Below are positions 1-11,123 of a stretch of 64,000 nucleotides of DNA, piece by piece. The stretch is taken from NCBI GenBank assembly GCA_032821775.1, contig JAVLRN010000003.1, forward strand, positions 1,860,001 through 1,924,000. The letters run 5' to 3'. Source of the stretch: Sanguinoderma infundibulare (taxonomy: Eukaryota > Basidiomycota > Agaricomycetes > Polyporales > Polyporaceae). How positions within the stretch are numbered: position 1 is the stretch's first letter; each line of letters starts with the position of its first letter. The translations under genes were made by a program, and so were the position numbers. The notes under the pieces are model-generated. The model did no database searches. It saw only the letters and a program-made list of their open reading frames with translations, and was not told the origin of the DNA.

Positions 1-24
1 CTCAAGTGCTCACATCCGCCACAG

Positions 25-619
25 GGAAGGAAAAGAAGAAAGTCACTAAGCAGACGCAACAAGCCCAGGCTGCTGTCGAGACCGAGTCAGCGGTCGGCGC
101 GGCAGCCATCAAGGACGCTCTGTTGAAGATTCGGGCGGAGGAGGTCCCGGCTTCTCCGGATGAGAAGGAGGGGTACTTCATGATGCAAGTCCAAATCGGC
201 GACCAGCTCGTCCAGAAGGGTGAGCACCATGTCTTTTGAATGGATGCGCACACTCTGATGCGGAAACGTTAGGCCCATCCTTCTACCTTCCCGCTGCTTG
301 CGCGTTCTTCCGGGGACTCCGTGTCTACCCCTCCCCTGTTGAGTTCATCATGATGGTTCAGCAAACCCTTCCTGCACCCATCTTCAAGGTACGTACCATG
401 GCATTTCTTTTCATGACGATGTCCTGACCCAAAATCCAGATCTTCATGGAATTGGTCAACGCGGATGTGAGTATGCCTGTCTCAGAGAACTCGACGGCGC
501 AGCGTGAGGAGTCTGCAGAGGAGGTGGAGACGAGCCCGACGCGCTCAGGTCCTCCGTCCGAGACGTCCTCACAAGAATGGGACCAGCTCACGGACCCTGG
601 GAGCCAGGCGGCGCCATGA
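25..619 (+). CDS. TOM20: TOM20 mitochondrial import receptor, 3' part (5' end outside window)
   Basis: Tom20 is the outer-mitochondrial-membrane receptor that recognises amphipathic presequences and passes them to the TOM pore. Visible exons are about 25-219 (the acceptor at 23-24 is inferred), 273-388 and 440 onward. The sequence shows the basic linker EKKKVTK after the missing transmembrane segment. The MAS20 receptor fold follows, with the family signatures GDQLVQKG, LPAACAFFRGLRVYPSP and PAPIFKIFMELV. If the donor at 467 is not used, the frame runs through an acidic Ser/Thr-rich tail ending EWDQLTDPGSQAAP at a TGA (617-619). If it is used, the frame joins the SET gene downstream (see findings). 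The first exon or exons, including the membrane anchor, lie upstream of the window. The family call is confident; the true C-terminus is not. Confidence 0.85.
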
Positions 620-773
620 TTGTTGGACTGTCCAGACTCCCGCTCGTATTGATAGCACAAAACATAATCTCGACGCTGCACGCCACGCCCCGCCTTCCGC
701 TTCCTCTGTGCTTTGCCGTCGACTCATTTCTAATATACTGTAATTTGCCCCTCTCCATGTTCTTCGCTGTCAG

Positions 774-2243
774 GTTGCCTCTCGTGTCGAAGGTAAGCCT
801 TCGGTTTCAGAAAGCCGAATGTTGAGCTGAGTGCGCACGGGCGGTTTTGGTGTTAGGTTACTATGAACACTTCCCTCCTAAGCGTATGAACGTTTCTATC
901 CATGCCGATGAATCTCAAGGCGACAAGCCTGCAAAGAAGATCCTCATCGCTTCCCAGGACTTCGAAGGTGGAGACATCATCTACACGGTAAGCCGTCTCA
1001 ACACTCGTTTTCCCTGAACGAGCTAATTCATCTGTGCTAGGAAAACCCTCTTGTCGTCGCCCTCGATGCCGATCTCGAAGGCAAAGGAACCCACTGCTCG
1101 TACTGCTTCCGCCCCGTCGAGGACGGCCAGAGCGTCGCAGCCGAGGCCGACAAGCTCGGTTCCGTCTTCTGCTCCAACGACTGCCAATCCAAGGCCAACC
1201 TCTCCTGGCACAACATGCTTTTCGGCCGCGACCCCGTCCTCCCCGCCGAGCTCGACCCCGGCGCGGTCGCGAACGCGGCCAACGCCGACGCCCGCGACAA
1301 GGCTCAGATCGCATACGTCGAATGGCTCAAGGCGCACAGCAAGCAGGCGAACGTCCTCGGCGCGCGCTTCATCGCGAAGACGGTCGCGCACGAGACGTCG
1401 AAGCTCGTCCAGGCCAAGGAGAACGTGCTCCACGAGGAGGTCAAGCAGCTCGCCGACGGCGGCGATCTCTACGGCATCTCGGACCACATGGAGCGTCTGC
1501 GCTTCGTCGAGGGCAACGTCACGGACGAGGAGGTCAAGCTTCTGAGGGCGATCTTTGAGGCGGCACTGCCTGGTCTGGAGCAGTCGGTCTACGAGGAGCG
1601 GCTTGCGATCCTCGTCGGCAAGATGGCGTACAACGCGATCGGTGTCTGCCCCGAGGGTGGCAGGGACGACAAGGTGAGTCTCATGCCTGTTCCTCGGCGG
1701 ACCCCGCCAGTCTTACCATACCTCCAGCCTATTTCTGAAGCGCGGCCGGAGGACCAGGAGAGGACGCGCACGCCGCACGGCACTCAGCGCCAGCTCGGCA
1801 GCGGTCTCTTCCTCACCTCGTCATACGTAAGTCGCCCGTCCACTCAAGGCCCCTTATCACGCATTTCTCACCCGCGAGCTGTGTCGCATCTCCTTCAGCT
1901 CGCACACTCCTGCGACCCGTCCACCCGCCCGTCCTTCGCCGTGGGCTCGAACGAGCTCCGGCTCATCGCCACGCGCCCGGTCAAGAAGGGCGAGGAGCTC
2001 ACGATCGCCTACGTGGACGTCTCCCAGCGCGCAGACGAGAGTGTGGAGGAGGCGCGCCGCCGGCGCCGGGTCGAGCTCGCGCGGGGCTGGAAGTTCAAGT
2101 GCGAGTGCGAGCGCTGCCTGTCCGAAGTGGTGCAGGACATCGAGAAGGAGGACGCAGAGCTGGGGGTCGAGAAGGACGAGGCGAAGGTCGAGCAGGTCAT
2201 GCGCCATGAGAGGCTCCCTGGGGCCGATATGGGTCCCGACTAG
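774..2243 (+). CDS. SET/MYND-like (SMYD/Set5-type) protein methyltransferase, possibly the C-terminal half of a TOM20 fusion
   Basis: Exons 774-792, 857-987, 1041-1673, 1728-1826 and 1899-2243 keep one frame and give about 408 residues. The order is an N-terminal SET half (LIASQDFEGGDIIYTENPLV), a zinc-binding CxxC...CxxxC segment of MYND type (HCSYCFRP ... FCSNDC), a helical insert, the SET core (AHSCDPSTRPSF and GEELTIAYVD) and a post-SET cysteine cluster (CECERC). This is the SMYD/yeast Set5 arrangement, so a SAM-dependent lysine methyltransferase is expected; its substrate is unknown. The 19-nt exon 774-792 lacks an in-frame ATG and carries a proper branch site and acceptor. Translation must therefore start either in the upstream TOM20 exons or at the internal Met at 886. 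Confidence 0.85.
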
Positions 2244-2878
2244 GTGGCCGGCTGACCATGATAGACTGCTCGCTTCGCTTTCGTGTGCTGGCAGTGGACC
2301 GCATCCCAAGAATACCTGCTCATATTGAGACACTCTTAGACTTCCGCTCCCTCCTATGCCCGCATCATGTATCCAAAAGTCGCATTAGATCGTAATAGTC
2401 TACGTAATAATCTTCAACACGCCACTCCCGTTGCGTGCGTGGTCAAGACGTACATACATAAGATTTACCGGAACCAAGAGTTCAAGAGGCGACGATGTGC
2501 GCGCACATTATAGTGGTAAGCAAACAGGCAAATCATCACAAATTATCAGAAACACGGACAACACTATCGTGAACATGAACGGGCGGCCACGAGTTGCCCT
2601 TCGCGAGGGGAGTGCTCGCGGGCGGTTGCAAGTACGAGTACGTAGTAAGACTACAGATATGTACAGAGCAGGTTTGGACAGCGGTAATACAGAGCGTCGA
2701 GGAACAGCGGACAGTTGGACAAGGATTGGGTGGTGGAAAGAGATGTCAACTTGCAAGTGCAAGATACAAAACAACTGTGGATGCAGTGGAGGCGATTACA
2801 ACAATACTAGAATAGATAACGTGTCGTCGTCGTTTCGGCCTTCGTGCGGCTCGTCTCAAGCCAGACTTCTCCACATGC
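2244..2878. other. intergenic, convergent 3' ends
   Basis: This is the shared downstream region of the SET gene (+) and the unknown gene (-). Open frames here show no protein-like composition, splice support or family motif. No RNA gene is seen. Confidence 0.6.
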
Positions 2879-5547
2879 CTACATCATGGTCACGAACTCA
2901 GCTGGGTAGAATGGCATGGAGAAGCAATATTAGCTCACCAGCTGCTGGCATTTCGTTGCGTGCCTTCAATATCTTCAGGGCTCGTTGACGGGCCTTGCCT
3001 CCGCTCTCAGGATCGCTTTCGACGTCATCGTCGTAATCATCATCGCCGGCGAAATCAAGGGCACCCGGGTCTAAGGCTCGAACACGGTCGCGCTCCGCAT
3101 ACGAAGCACGTCGCAGCGATGCCGAGCTGGTTCGCAGAGGTGGGACAAGTACGCCCGGGCGATCCGACAGCGACGTCTTCGGTTGATATGTAGGGATGCT
3201 AAACGTCTTCAGGTGTTTATTGAGACCGATGGGTATTGGCAATGACTGAGCAATGGGATGTTCGTCATTTCTATTTGACCATGCGCCATCTATACTCTGG
3301 TCAGAGGGTGAAAATTAGAGCGTTGACAAGCATTGACCCTCACCCTCGTCGTCCGTTACGTCACTGTCGGCAACACCATCGAAGCGATGTCCAAGCTTAG
3401 GGTCGAAATCGTCTAGGACGTAGTTGCCTTCCTCTTCAATCGACTCCGGGCCGACCTCGCCGGCCCTCTTCTCGCGTCGACTGAGGAACAACTGCCACGC
3501 CTTGCTGTCCTTCTTCCACGCGTTCCTGTGGCTGGGGGTGCTCGCAGCGACAAGCCTTAGGATCTCCTCTTCCCGAGGGTCACGAGGTTCATCTCGAAGA
3601 ACCTGCTCCGAAGTGAAATCGACGGAACTCTCCACAACTTCTGGACGAGGTCTCTCGGCAACCAATAATTCTCGCAAGGCTTTGCTCCTTTCCGCTATTT
3701 CGGTGCTCGGTGGGGTTATGTACCGTGCCGGAGGTGGTCGCATATTGGACGGAACAGGGAGCGAAGTGGGTCGGAGCGACTGGAGCTGCGGGGGCAGGCC
3801 AGAGTTGCTGGAGGAGCGGCTATGCGACGGCCTGGGGATTATCCGGACACGCTCTGTGCTTGGCTGCGACAGCTGGTTCTTGGGTTGTTCCATAGGCACG
3901 TCGAGTCGGGTGCTGGCGGAATGCTCCGATTCGTTATCCATATCGAAGATGACGTCTGTCCCGTGGAGAACAAACCTAAGTCCTTCGCACGATGAGAGGG
4001 TGACAACATCACAGACCTTCGGTGGTATCTTGGGAAGCGACCTGCTCGGAACTTATCTCGCCCTCATCTTTGTCGATGATAGTGACCTCTGGCTTGACAT
4101 CGAACGTCACCTTCCTCTTTCCCTTACCCTCCTTGTGGTCCTCAGCACGCGTCCCCTCCTTGTCCTTGCCCTTTGGCGACGTGGACCGGTCGGCGTTGGC
4201 ATCGGCATTCTTGATAGCGCTTCTATGGACGCGAGGCGAGTGTCCGGTAGTTGTTACTGTCGCAGCGCCATCGGGTGGGGCTTGAGAGGAAGTAGATGCC
4301 GTCGGTGGGGAAACGACCTGTGCTTCAGCCAGGGCTTGAAGTCTCTGTCGTTCCATCTGGGCCTCAAGATCCATGGTATAGCGGAAGCTCGTCGCCATGT
4401 CCTTGGACTCGTCGATCTCCCGACGGTAGGCCTCCCGAATGCTGGTCTCTGGATCGATAGACACGGCCGCAGTGCGTGAAGATGCTGTCGAGGGGGAGTG
4501 GACACGCGTCGTGCTGGACCTTCCTGGTGAAGTGGACGGGTTCCCAACCGGGTGTTCAGGCGACGCATTTCCGTTCCCGTTGACCTGACGTTGCGCACCG
4601 GGATAATGCATTGCCGATGTCTTCAACGATGCCGACAGTGCGGACTGCAGGGCCGGGCGATGGGTGGGAGAGCTCCTAGCGGATTGGGTCACGGTGGGGA
4701 CAAACTGGCTGACCCGAACAGAGGCGGAAGTTGCGGGCGGGGGATTGCTGGCTGCCCGTCCGTGGCCAGAAATACTGGAACGGCGGCGCATAGGGGCGGC
4801 TACTCTGTTCGTAGTCCCTACCTGCTGCTGGAGCAGCAAGTTCTCCCCAAATCGATCCCAGATGAGGTTGACTTCCCGCTTCAGGGCGGCTTCAACCTTA
4901 CGAACCTCGGTCACCTTCCGCTCTGTCACCTGAGCAATGTATTCTTCGGCCTCATCTCTGAGCTTCTGGGCCTGCTCCATGGCCAACGAGGAGAAGTGCG
5001 AGAAGATGACGTTTGATGGGGTAAAGGGGGGTGGAAGGAAGAGCGCTGGGAGTTCGGGAAGGTGCTTCTTGCCTTGTTCGGAAGGGCCTCGCGCGTTCTG
5101 AACGTCGGGTGCATCATCCTCCGAAGTTTGAGAAGCGGTGGACGGGATGCCACCAGGGAGAACAACCCGAAACAGCTTCGAGTACATTGAAGACGACTCG
5201 GCTTGTTCAATGTCGTCGTCGAACTGTCGGTGAATGACATGTTAACGGTGTTTCAAGGGATAACAAGGCACTGGCGGCTACGGCTAAATGACACTGCAGG
5301 AGAAACCGGCTCGCGGGGGCAGGGAGACATTCGAGGCAGAATCGAATGGGCCAGTAACAAGTGGAAACGGGCCACTTACTAGGCATCCCTGGTAGACCTC
5401 GATCCAACCGGTAGAGCTTTTGCAGAGCTCCTTTTCTACCCAATCGTCGGTCGGCAGAACCGGACCTTCCTCCGTACTCAGATCGGGGGTTATACGTTGA
5501 GCAACGCGGTAGGTAAGTAGGCCGCATACGAGACATGTCACCGACAT
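2879..5547 (-). CDS. fungal protein of unknown function, coiled-coil and Ser/Pro-rich
   Basis: I do not recognise the family. The main coding blocks on the minus strand are about 5547-5393 (DDWVEKELCKSSTGWIEVYQ), 5237-4012, about 3978-3360 and about 3243-2898. The strong donor GTAAGT after the first block joins in phase to an acceptor before FDDDIEQAESS. The protein shows a helical, charged coiled-coil segment (EEYIAQVTERKVTEVRKVEA). A long Ser/Pro/Thr-rich disordered middle follows, then a block reading GLRFVLHGTDVIFDMD. The more conserved-looking tail contains FSIPTYQPKTSL and YAERDRVRALDPGALDFAG. The start and two junctions are uncertain: one intron would be only 34 nt and the last only 37 nt (stop at 2879 if spliced, 2898 if not). 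The dispersed low-complexity layout suggests a scaffold or regulatory protein, but that is inference. Confidence 0.6.
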
Positions 5548-5941
5548 GAATCGCGTAAGCTCCGCGGTGGGGGAAGCGGATAAAGGAACGGCTTTGCTTC
5601 GACTCCTGAGGGTGACCTCGGGGTGTGCCTAGCGAGAATAAAATCAGCGGCCATCGGAAGTGGAATTCGAATGCGGCACGCACGACGCGGATCCCCTCAT
5701 CTCCAACATACACCGACTTGAAGCCAGTCTCGACCGGTGGCGGGGTATCTTGGTTGGGTTGTTCGTGTATGTGGATGTTCAGGCATTTGCATGCGTAATG
5801 TGCGGGCGGTGGGTGGCCTCCATTGGGGGCCATAGCAAGCCAGCTGCTGGGACGCTAGGTTGCGGCGGGGGTGAATCACGGGGATGGGGAGAGCGAGAGG
5901 AAAGGGAGAAGCAGAAGCGGAGGCAGTTGACGCAAAGCACG
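5548..5941. other. intergenic, 5' side of the unknown minus-strand gene
   Basis: No supported gene. It probably holds the promoter of the minus-strand gene ending at 2879 and possibly that of the weak plus-strand candidate at 5942. Confidence 0.5.
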
Positions 5942-6526
5942 ATGGGCAAACCGCGGCAGAGTCAGAGTCAACGCATGACCCAGTGAGTGCATGACCCCGT
6001 CCGACCTTGCTCACCGGAGCGCCACTCGTTTTCCACGACCCGGCCTCGGCCCGTCCCTCCTCCGACGGCCACGATCAGCGCACGCTTGCAGCCCGGCCAC
6101 GCCTTGCCCTCGTCCTCCCCCGCACAGTCACCTGGGCGGACATCCAATATCATCGCGGCCATTTCTCCGCCAAGGCGGCCACATGCACCGGACGGCGATC
6201 GCGCTTCCCTCGTCCGTCCGCCCACGCCGCGTCCGTCCTCGGACAACGCGTCCGACGCACGTCCGTTCCAGCGAGCGCTCCATCCGATCCATTCATCACT
6301 CTCCGTAAACCAAAGCCTTGCATGCCTAATCCGCGACGCAATACTACAAAACACCGCTGATGGTACGTGCTCCGGCCGAGATAGCATCCCAACATGCCTC
6401 GACCCCAGATCTCTTCCCCAGACGACCCCTCCCCACTCGACGCGTCATCGGTTCTTTTTCGATTCCTTCTCCTCCCGGCTCTTCTCCTTGCCTTCCACCG
6501 CATCTACGTCCTTCCCCATCACCTGA
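5942..6526 (+). CDS. weak candidate small gene overlapping the 3' end of the CLPTM1 gene
   Basis: A short reading frame starts MGKPRQSQSQRM. It meets a strong donor GTGAGT at 5983 and would splice to 6079 in frame. It then stays open through a Pro/Ser-rich stretch and a more protein-like segment (LSVNQSLACLIRDAILQ) before a second good donor (GTACGT at 6362), or runs on to a stop at 6526. Its last 80 bases lie antisense to the final exon of the CLPTM1 gene. No family is recognised, and a Pro/Arg-rich composition is common in non-coding GC-rich DNA, so this may be noise. Confidence 0.2.
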
Positions 6527-9419
6527 CCGTATTCGTTCACTCGGCTCGGGTCGATTCGGTATATCCATCGCTGTACACGCACCCACCGTCAGCACGCTCC
6601 ACCTTGTGCGCTCGCGTAATACTCCGAGCCAAGAACGGACCTGGTAGAGGAAGACTAGGAACACCACATCGTCCCGGAAGCACGCGAGCCGGTGGAGAAT
6701 CGGCATCTTGATGCAGAACCTGCACAGGCGTGTTAGCCTTCCAGCTCCGTCGAACCTTCCAAACGAACACGCACGCAAACAGATCGTCGACGACCTGCAG
6801 GGCAAAACCTTCCTTCAGCGACACATACCGAAAGAACGACGAAGCCACCCACCGTGGAAAGCGTCTTGTACACCATTGCCTTCATCGGCATGTGCGCTAC
6901 GCTCTTGAGCTTGTAGTTGATGATCAATTGCGGAATGAGCTGAGCCTGTGTGAATGCTCAGTACTGTCCATCTCCAACATGCCAGGAGATGACGCACGAA
7001 GCCGAACATGTATACAAATGATGTCAGGGTCGAAATAACAAACGAGTACCATCCTCTGTGCGTCTCGTAAAGTAGAGAGTAAACCGTGTATGCGGCGAGA
7101 CACGGTATAGTGAAGTAAGACACGATTCGGAATGCGAGCTTGTCGTATCTGCAACAACGGTCAGTCCAATGTCTTCGACCAGCAATCGCATACGCTTACT
7201 CTTGAGTCTTCTTCTCATCCTCGCTCAAAACGTGTTTGTCTGGAAACGATTCAATATCAGTATCAGCGATCGTAAAATACCCCAATATGTTTAGCATACC
7301 TTTAATTACAACCTGGTAGGGCAGCCAAGATCCCGCTGGCGAAGGCCCAAGGCTGATGTCTACCGCCTTCGTTATCTGCAATGAAGCGTCAGTGACATCG
7401 CGCCCGTGCAACACCAGCGAACACACGTACCTTCCAGGCTTCGATCAGAACCCCAATACCAGAACCCATTAGGATCATCCAGCTAGTTTGTTCGTTATTG
7501 TCGATCAAGTAGAGTAGGATGATTAGCTGCACGATGACGTTCGTAACGATCTGTTCGAACGGCGCTGTCAACTCCGTTATTACAACAGGCGAAAAACGAT
7601 ACGAACAGTTCTGTTCAGAGCCGTGTCAATATACCGCGATACCACTCGAGGTCCGAAACACGCACCTAATGGAGACACCGACAAGCTCCTGCTTCTGTCT
7701 CCAGTGCGAGACATCCGAACTGAAGGCGAGGAACTCGAAGCTATTCAAGGTCAAATCAACACCACAGCAGACACAAATACCAAGAACGCAATTGCGTACA
7801 CAACATGCAACACGCTCACGAGACCCGTCAACGCCAGGAAGTACGGGTTAGTCTCGACGAGCATCCGCTTGATCTCGTCCATCTCCCCAGCAGACGCAGA
7901 GCCCTGTTGCTTGGCCGCCTCGGCGAAGCCTTGGGTGAGCGCGGCGAAGATGTTGAACTTCCAGTACGACATCGGCTGGAACTCGATCTGCAGCGGCAAC
8001 GTCGGCGTCGTCGAGTTGATCTCGATGTACTGGGAGCGGAGGTGCCAGAACTCGTTGGGGAAGATGATAGGGTTGTAGTAGACTCGTCCAGCATCATCGC
8101 GCTCGGGGGTAAGAGACATATCTGTACGCCGCGTCTGTCATTGTAACCCGGCTACTTGCGACCAGGAAACACTTACACTGTGCAGCCGTAGCTTGTATCT
8201 GGTCCAACTGGATGGCAGGGTTATCGGAAATAAGTGCGAGCGTAACGTTCTACGTGTCCAAGCATCAGTTGCTTGCATGAGCGTAGTCGCTGACGAGTCC
8301 ATACCGGGTGCCAGTGAGAGACGATGGTCTCGGTTTCCTGTACCCGCCGTCAGTCATAATGACCGATCACAAGTTGCAAACTGACCTCTTCAACTTCTTC
8401 GGTGATTTCCTCACTCGAGCCGCTCAACAAGTTCTTCTCCTTCCGGACCTTGATCCTCGGGATATACTTCGTCAGGACTGCGGCAGTTCACACGTCGTGA
8501 ATACGGGTGCAACGCAACCAGCTCCTCTGGAAATACTCACGCGTCCGAATATGGTGCACTGCTCTAGGGTCAAACTTCACGTCCGCAGGGTCAGGACTGG
8601 CTCCCTCTCGAACCAGGAAGACGTCGGCCCAAAGCGATCCATTGTTTTGCACCGTCTACGATACATGGGAAGGTGTTCCTGATAAACAAGAGGACAGTAC
8701 GCACCTCGGGCAAGTTCACGTTGAACTCTGCGACCCGCTTCTCGTTCCAGTCGCCGAACGTTATGTTGCTCCACACAAAACTCGGCAGTTCCGCGTCGCG
8801 GTCCACCCTGTGACCAGATGTCCACTTGCCAGAGAACACGTCGCCGGTGGGCGAGGTCGAGAGATGGACGTGCATCGCCAGCGGCAGTCCCAACGCCCAT
8901 CCCGCGACGGCGTGTGTCGGGACGCCATTCACGGCTCCTTCTTGCCCTGGGACCTGCGCCTGTGGTGCGTTGGCAACGTTCGCGCCTTGCTGCTGTTGTT
9001 GCGAACTCTTGTTGCCGCCTAGGAATCGGCCGGCTAGAAAGTCCGCGGAGAAGTCCAGAAGAATTCGGTCGCGTCAGTAAGGCCACAGAAGACAGCGAGT
9101 GCTGGGGCTGATGGACATGCCGGCACTGCTGCGTACTCGGGATGATGAGCGTACGCACCGACTTGCATCACAGCATAAACCAAGAGCATTTGCTATCCGC
9201 CGCCGCCGCCACCATCTCCAGTCAGTATCATGGCGCAACCGTTCAGGCAGTTTGGACTTGGACGTGCATGCAAGCCCGCAGCGTCCGCGCCGACAGCACG
9301 CATGAGAGGGAACACATGCTCACCTGTGCGACCGCGAAGAACTTCTTGAACGGAGACTCCTCGTTCCCGCCGCCGCCAGCTCCGGCATTCGCTGGCGCAG
9401 GAGCGTTTTGCGTCGACAT
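6445..9419 (-). CDS. CLPTM1 family multi-pass membrane protein
   Basis: CLPTM1/CLPTM1L proteins are endoplasmic reticulum or Golgi multi-pass proteins. The human members are linked to receptor trafficking and to lipid scrambling for GPI synthesis; the fungal role is not established. The start MSTQNAPAP (ATG 9419-9417) leads a Gly/Ala-rich cytosolic tail and a first hydrophobic segment. The large luminal domain carries LPLAMHVHLSTSP, FVWSNITFGDWNEKR and VYYNPIIFPNEFW. Family-specific membrane segments follow: IVTNVIVQLIILLYLID, LGPSPAGSWLPYQV, SYFTIPCLAAYTVYSLLY, the VDDLFA...MPILHRLACFRDD loop and RWIYRIDPSRVNEYG. The tail ends in a Lys/Glu-rich stretch (KSREEKESKKNR). The gene is split by many short introns. 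No frameshift was seen, so it looks intact. Confidence 0.9.
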
Positions 9420-9732
9420 TGCTCTTGCAACACAGCCGCGCAGTGCCTATGACCGAGAGGATGCGAACGACGTCGGTGAAACAGAAGGGAAGAGTGCTGC
9501 CGGCAAGGCGTGGTGGTGGAGGCGGTGGGTCTGCAGCAAACACTGATTCGGCGGGTGCGTCAGGCTCAGTATGAGCGTCTACAAGCGCTCGCACGTTCGC
9601 TAGCTGCGAGTTTTCACCATTTACTCGTGATTAAAGATACGGCACATCCGGGGTGCTAAGTGCAAGAGATCCATAAGGTACAAATACAACTCCGTGGGGT
9701 CTCGAACAATGCAGAACAGCGGCAGAAAACGC
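9420..9732. other. short intergenic gap between two minus-strand genes
   Basis: It holds the 5' side of the CLPTM1 gene and the 3' end of the GST-like gene. No other element was recognised. Confidence 0.6.
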
Positions 9733-11123
9733 TACAATTTAGCGGCAGATACTTCTGTTGTGATCGAGTAGTATAGCCTAGGGAAATGGCAGCAAACAGC
9801 TGTCCCCGAGGTGCCCACTGTTTCTATCACAACTTCTTCCCTGGTAAGTCCGACGAGTTTCCCTACGGTGGGGACTTTGCCTATTCAGAAACATGAGGAT
9901 AAGACCACCGTAAATACGACGAAAGTCATAACGTACCGTCATCGGTTGGTGTGACTGAAACCGGATGCCCCAGCGGCACCTTCAGCCTGGATGCCTCAAT
10001 CTGGTCGAACCCGATGACGTTGACTTCCGCAGACGCAGAGGAGAGGATCATTTCCGCAGCCCTCTCGCCCGAAAGGTTGCCGAGGACAGCTTTGTACGCA
10101 GCACCCTGTGTGGCGATGTAGGCGGCCATTCGAGAGATCCACTGCAGGCGGCCAATGTTCACCGAAGTCGAGCACTCTGCGAGGAACGGACATGACGTAC
10201 TGCAAGGGCCGCAGGAAACTGATCCCCGGCGAACAGTTCTTTCTTGACATACGCCAACGGCTTGAACGAGAGCATCCAGTCCCAGACGTTATAAACGGCG
10301 AAGTCTGCGAGACTCGGAATCTCTGTGTCCATCAACCATTCACGACCATCCGAGAATTGTTCCTCAATGAGTGCCTATGAAGCGAATGTTAGCGTGATGC
10401 TTGCGCCACAAAGACGACGATCCTCCAAAAGCTCCGGTACTAACCAGGTGAGAAGATAAAGAGCTGATCGCAGCGGGCTGCCTGGCCAAGATCGCCTGAG
10501 GATCAATCTTGGCCCCAAACCACTACGTGTATGCAACGTCCGGTCAATGTCTCTTCTCCTTGATGGTGGGAGCGCATAAAACGTACGCACGTTGCTCCTG
10601 TCAGCCAAAAACTCTGGCTTGAACTTGTGATAGGGAAGCGTCTGAGATCCGAGAGCACCGAGGACTCGATCCGCATAGCTCATGGCGAACGCCTTGATCA
10701 TCCCAGTATCTGCGGTCCCTCCGCCCTTGCGCTTCGGGAAGATCGTACTAAACCCATGCGCGGGCGTGAAGTTGCGTTCCAGTACGTTCGCAATGAGGCT
10801 GCTATCGCAGTAGATGTCTCTGCCAATCGCCAGGACGGGTATGCGGCGATAGGTCACGCCTAGTTGATCCGCGAGGTCAGGGCGAGGCAGTATCATGGGC
10901 ACCTGTGAACGCAAAGGTGAGTTGACGATATAATTGCATCATGTTGGACACGTACCTCGACTCTAAAATGAGGTATCCTCTTAACGGTTAGCAGAGTCCT
11001 GATCTTCCTGGCCATGGGTGATGCATCATAACTGATGGTCTGACTTAGCCACAGTCGAGGGCACTTGGCTACCACATCTACGCACTGGTATAAGATCACT
11101 GGTAATTGGGTGGCAGACATCAT
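9733..11123 (-). CDS. glutathione S-transferase-like protein with C-terminal extension
   Basis: The N-terminal thioredoxin-fold GST domain is clear once the first intron is removed. The split His codon gives VILYHYDASPMARKIR, followed by RIPHFRVEVPMILPRPDL and the cis-Pro/binding region GVTYRRIPVLAIGRDIYCDSS. The helical domain follows (DTEIPSLADFAVYNVWDWML). Beyond the usual GST length the frame continues through ERAAEMILSSASAEVNVIGFDQIEASRL. A final exon (VPTVGKLVGLTREEVVIETV) looks beta-rich and ends at TAG 9735-9733. This two-part layout matches a group of fungal GST-N proteins with a distinct C-terminal domain. Glutathione-dependent detoxification is plausible, but the substrate is unknown. 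It is divergent from the chitin synthase gene. Confidence 0.8.

Noticed and set aside
2431..2988. 185-codon plus-strand frame downstream of the SET gene
   Set aside because: Random-looking composition, no motif, partly overlaps the real minus-strand coding tail.
5284..5547. Minus-strand frame ending CSVI, another CaaX look-alike
   Set aside because: The ending lies in the intron after the GTAAGT donor of the unknown gene; spliced, the frame continues into FDDDIEQ.
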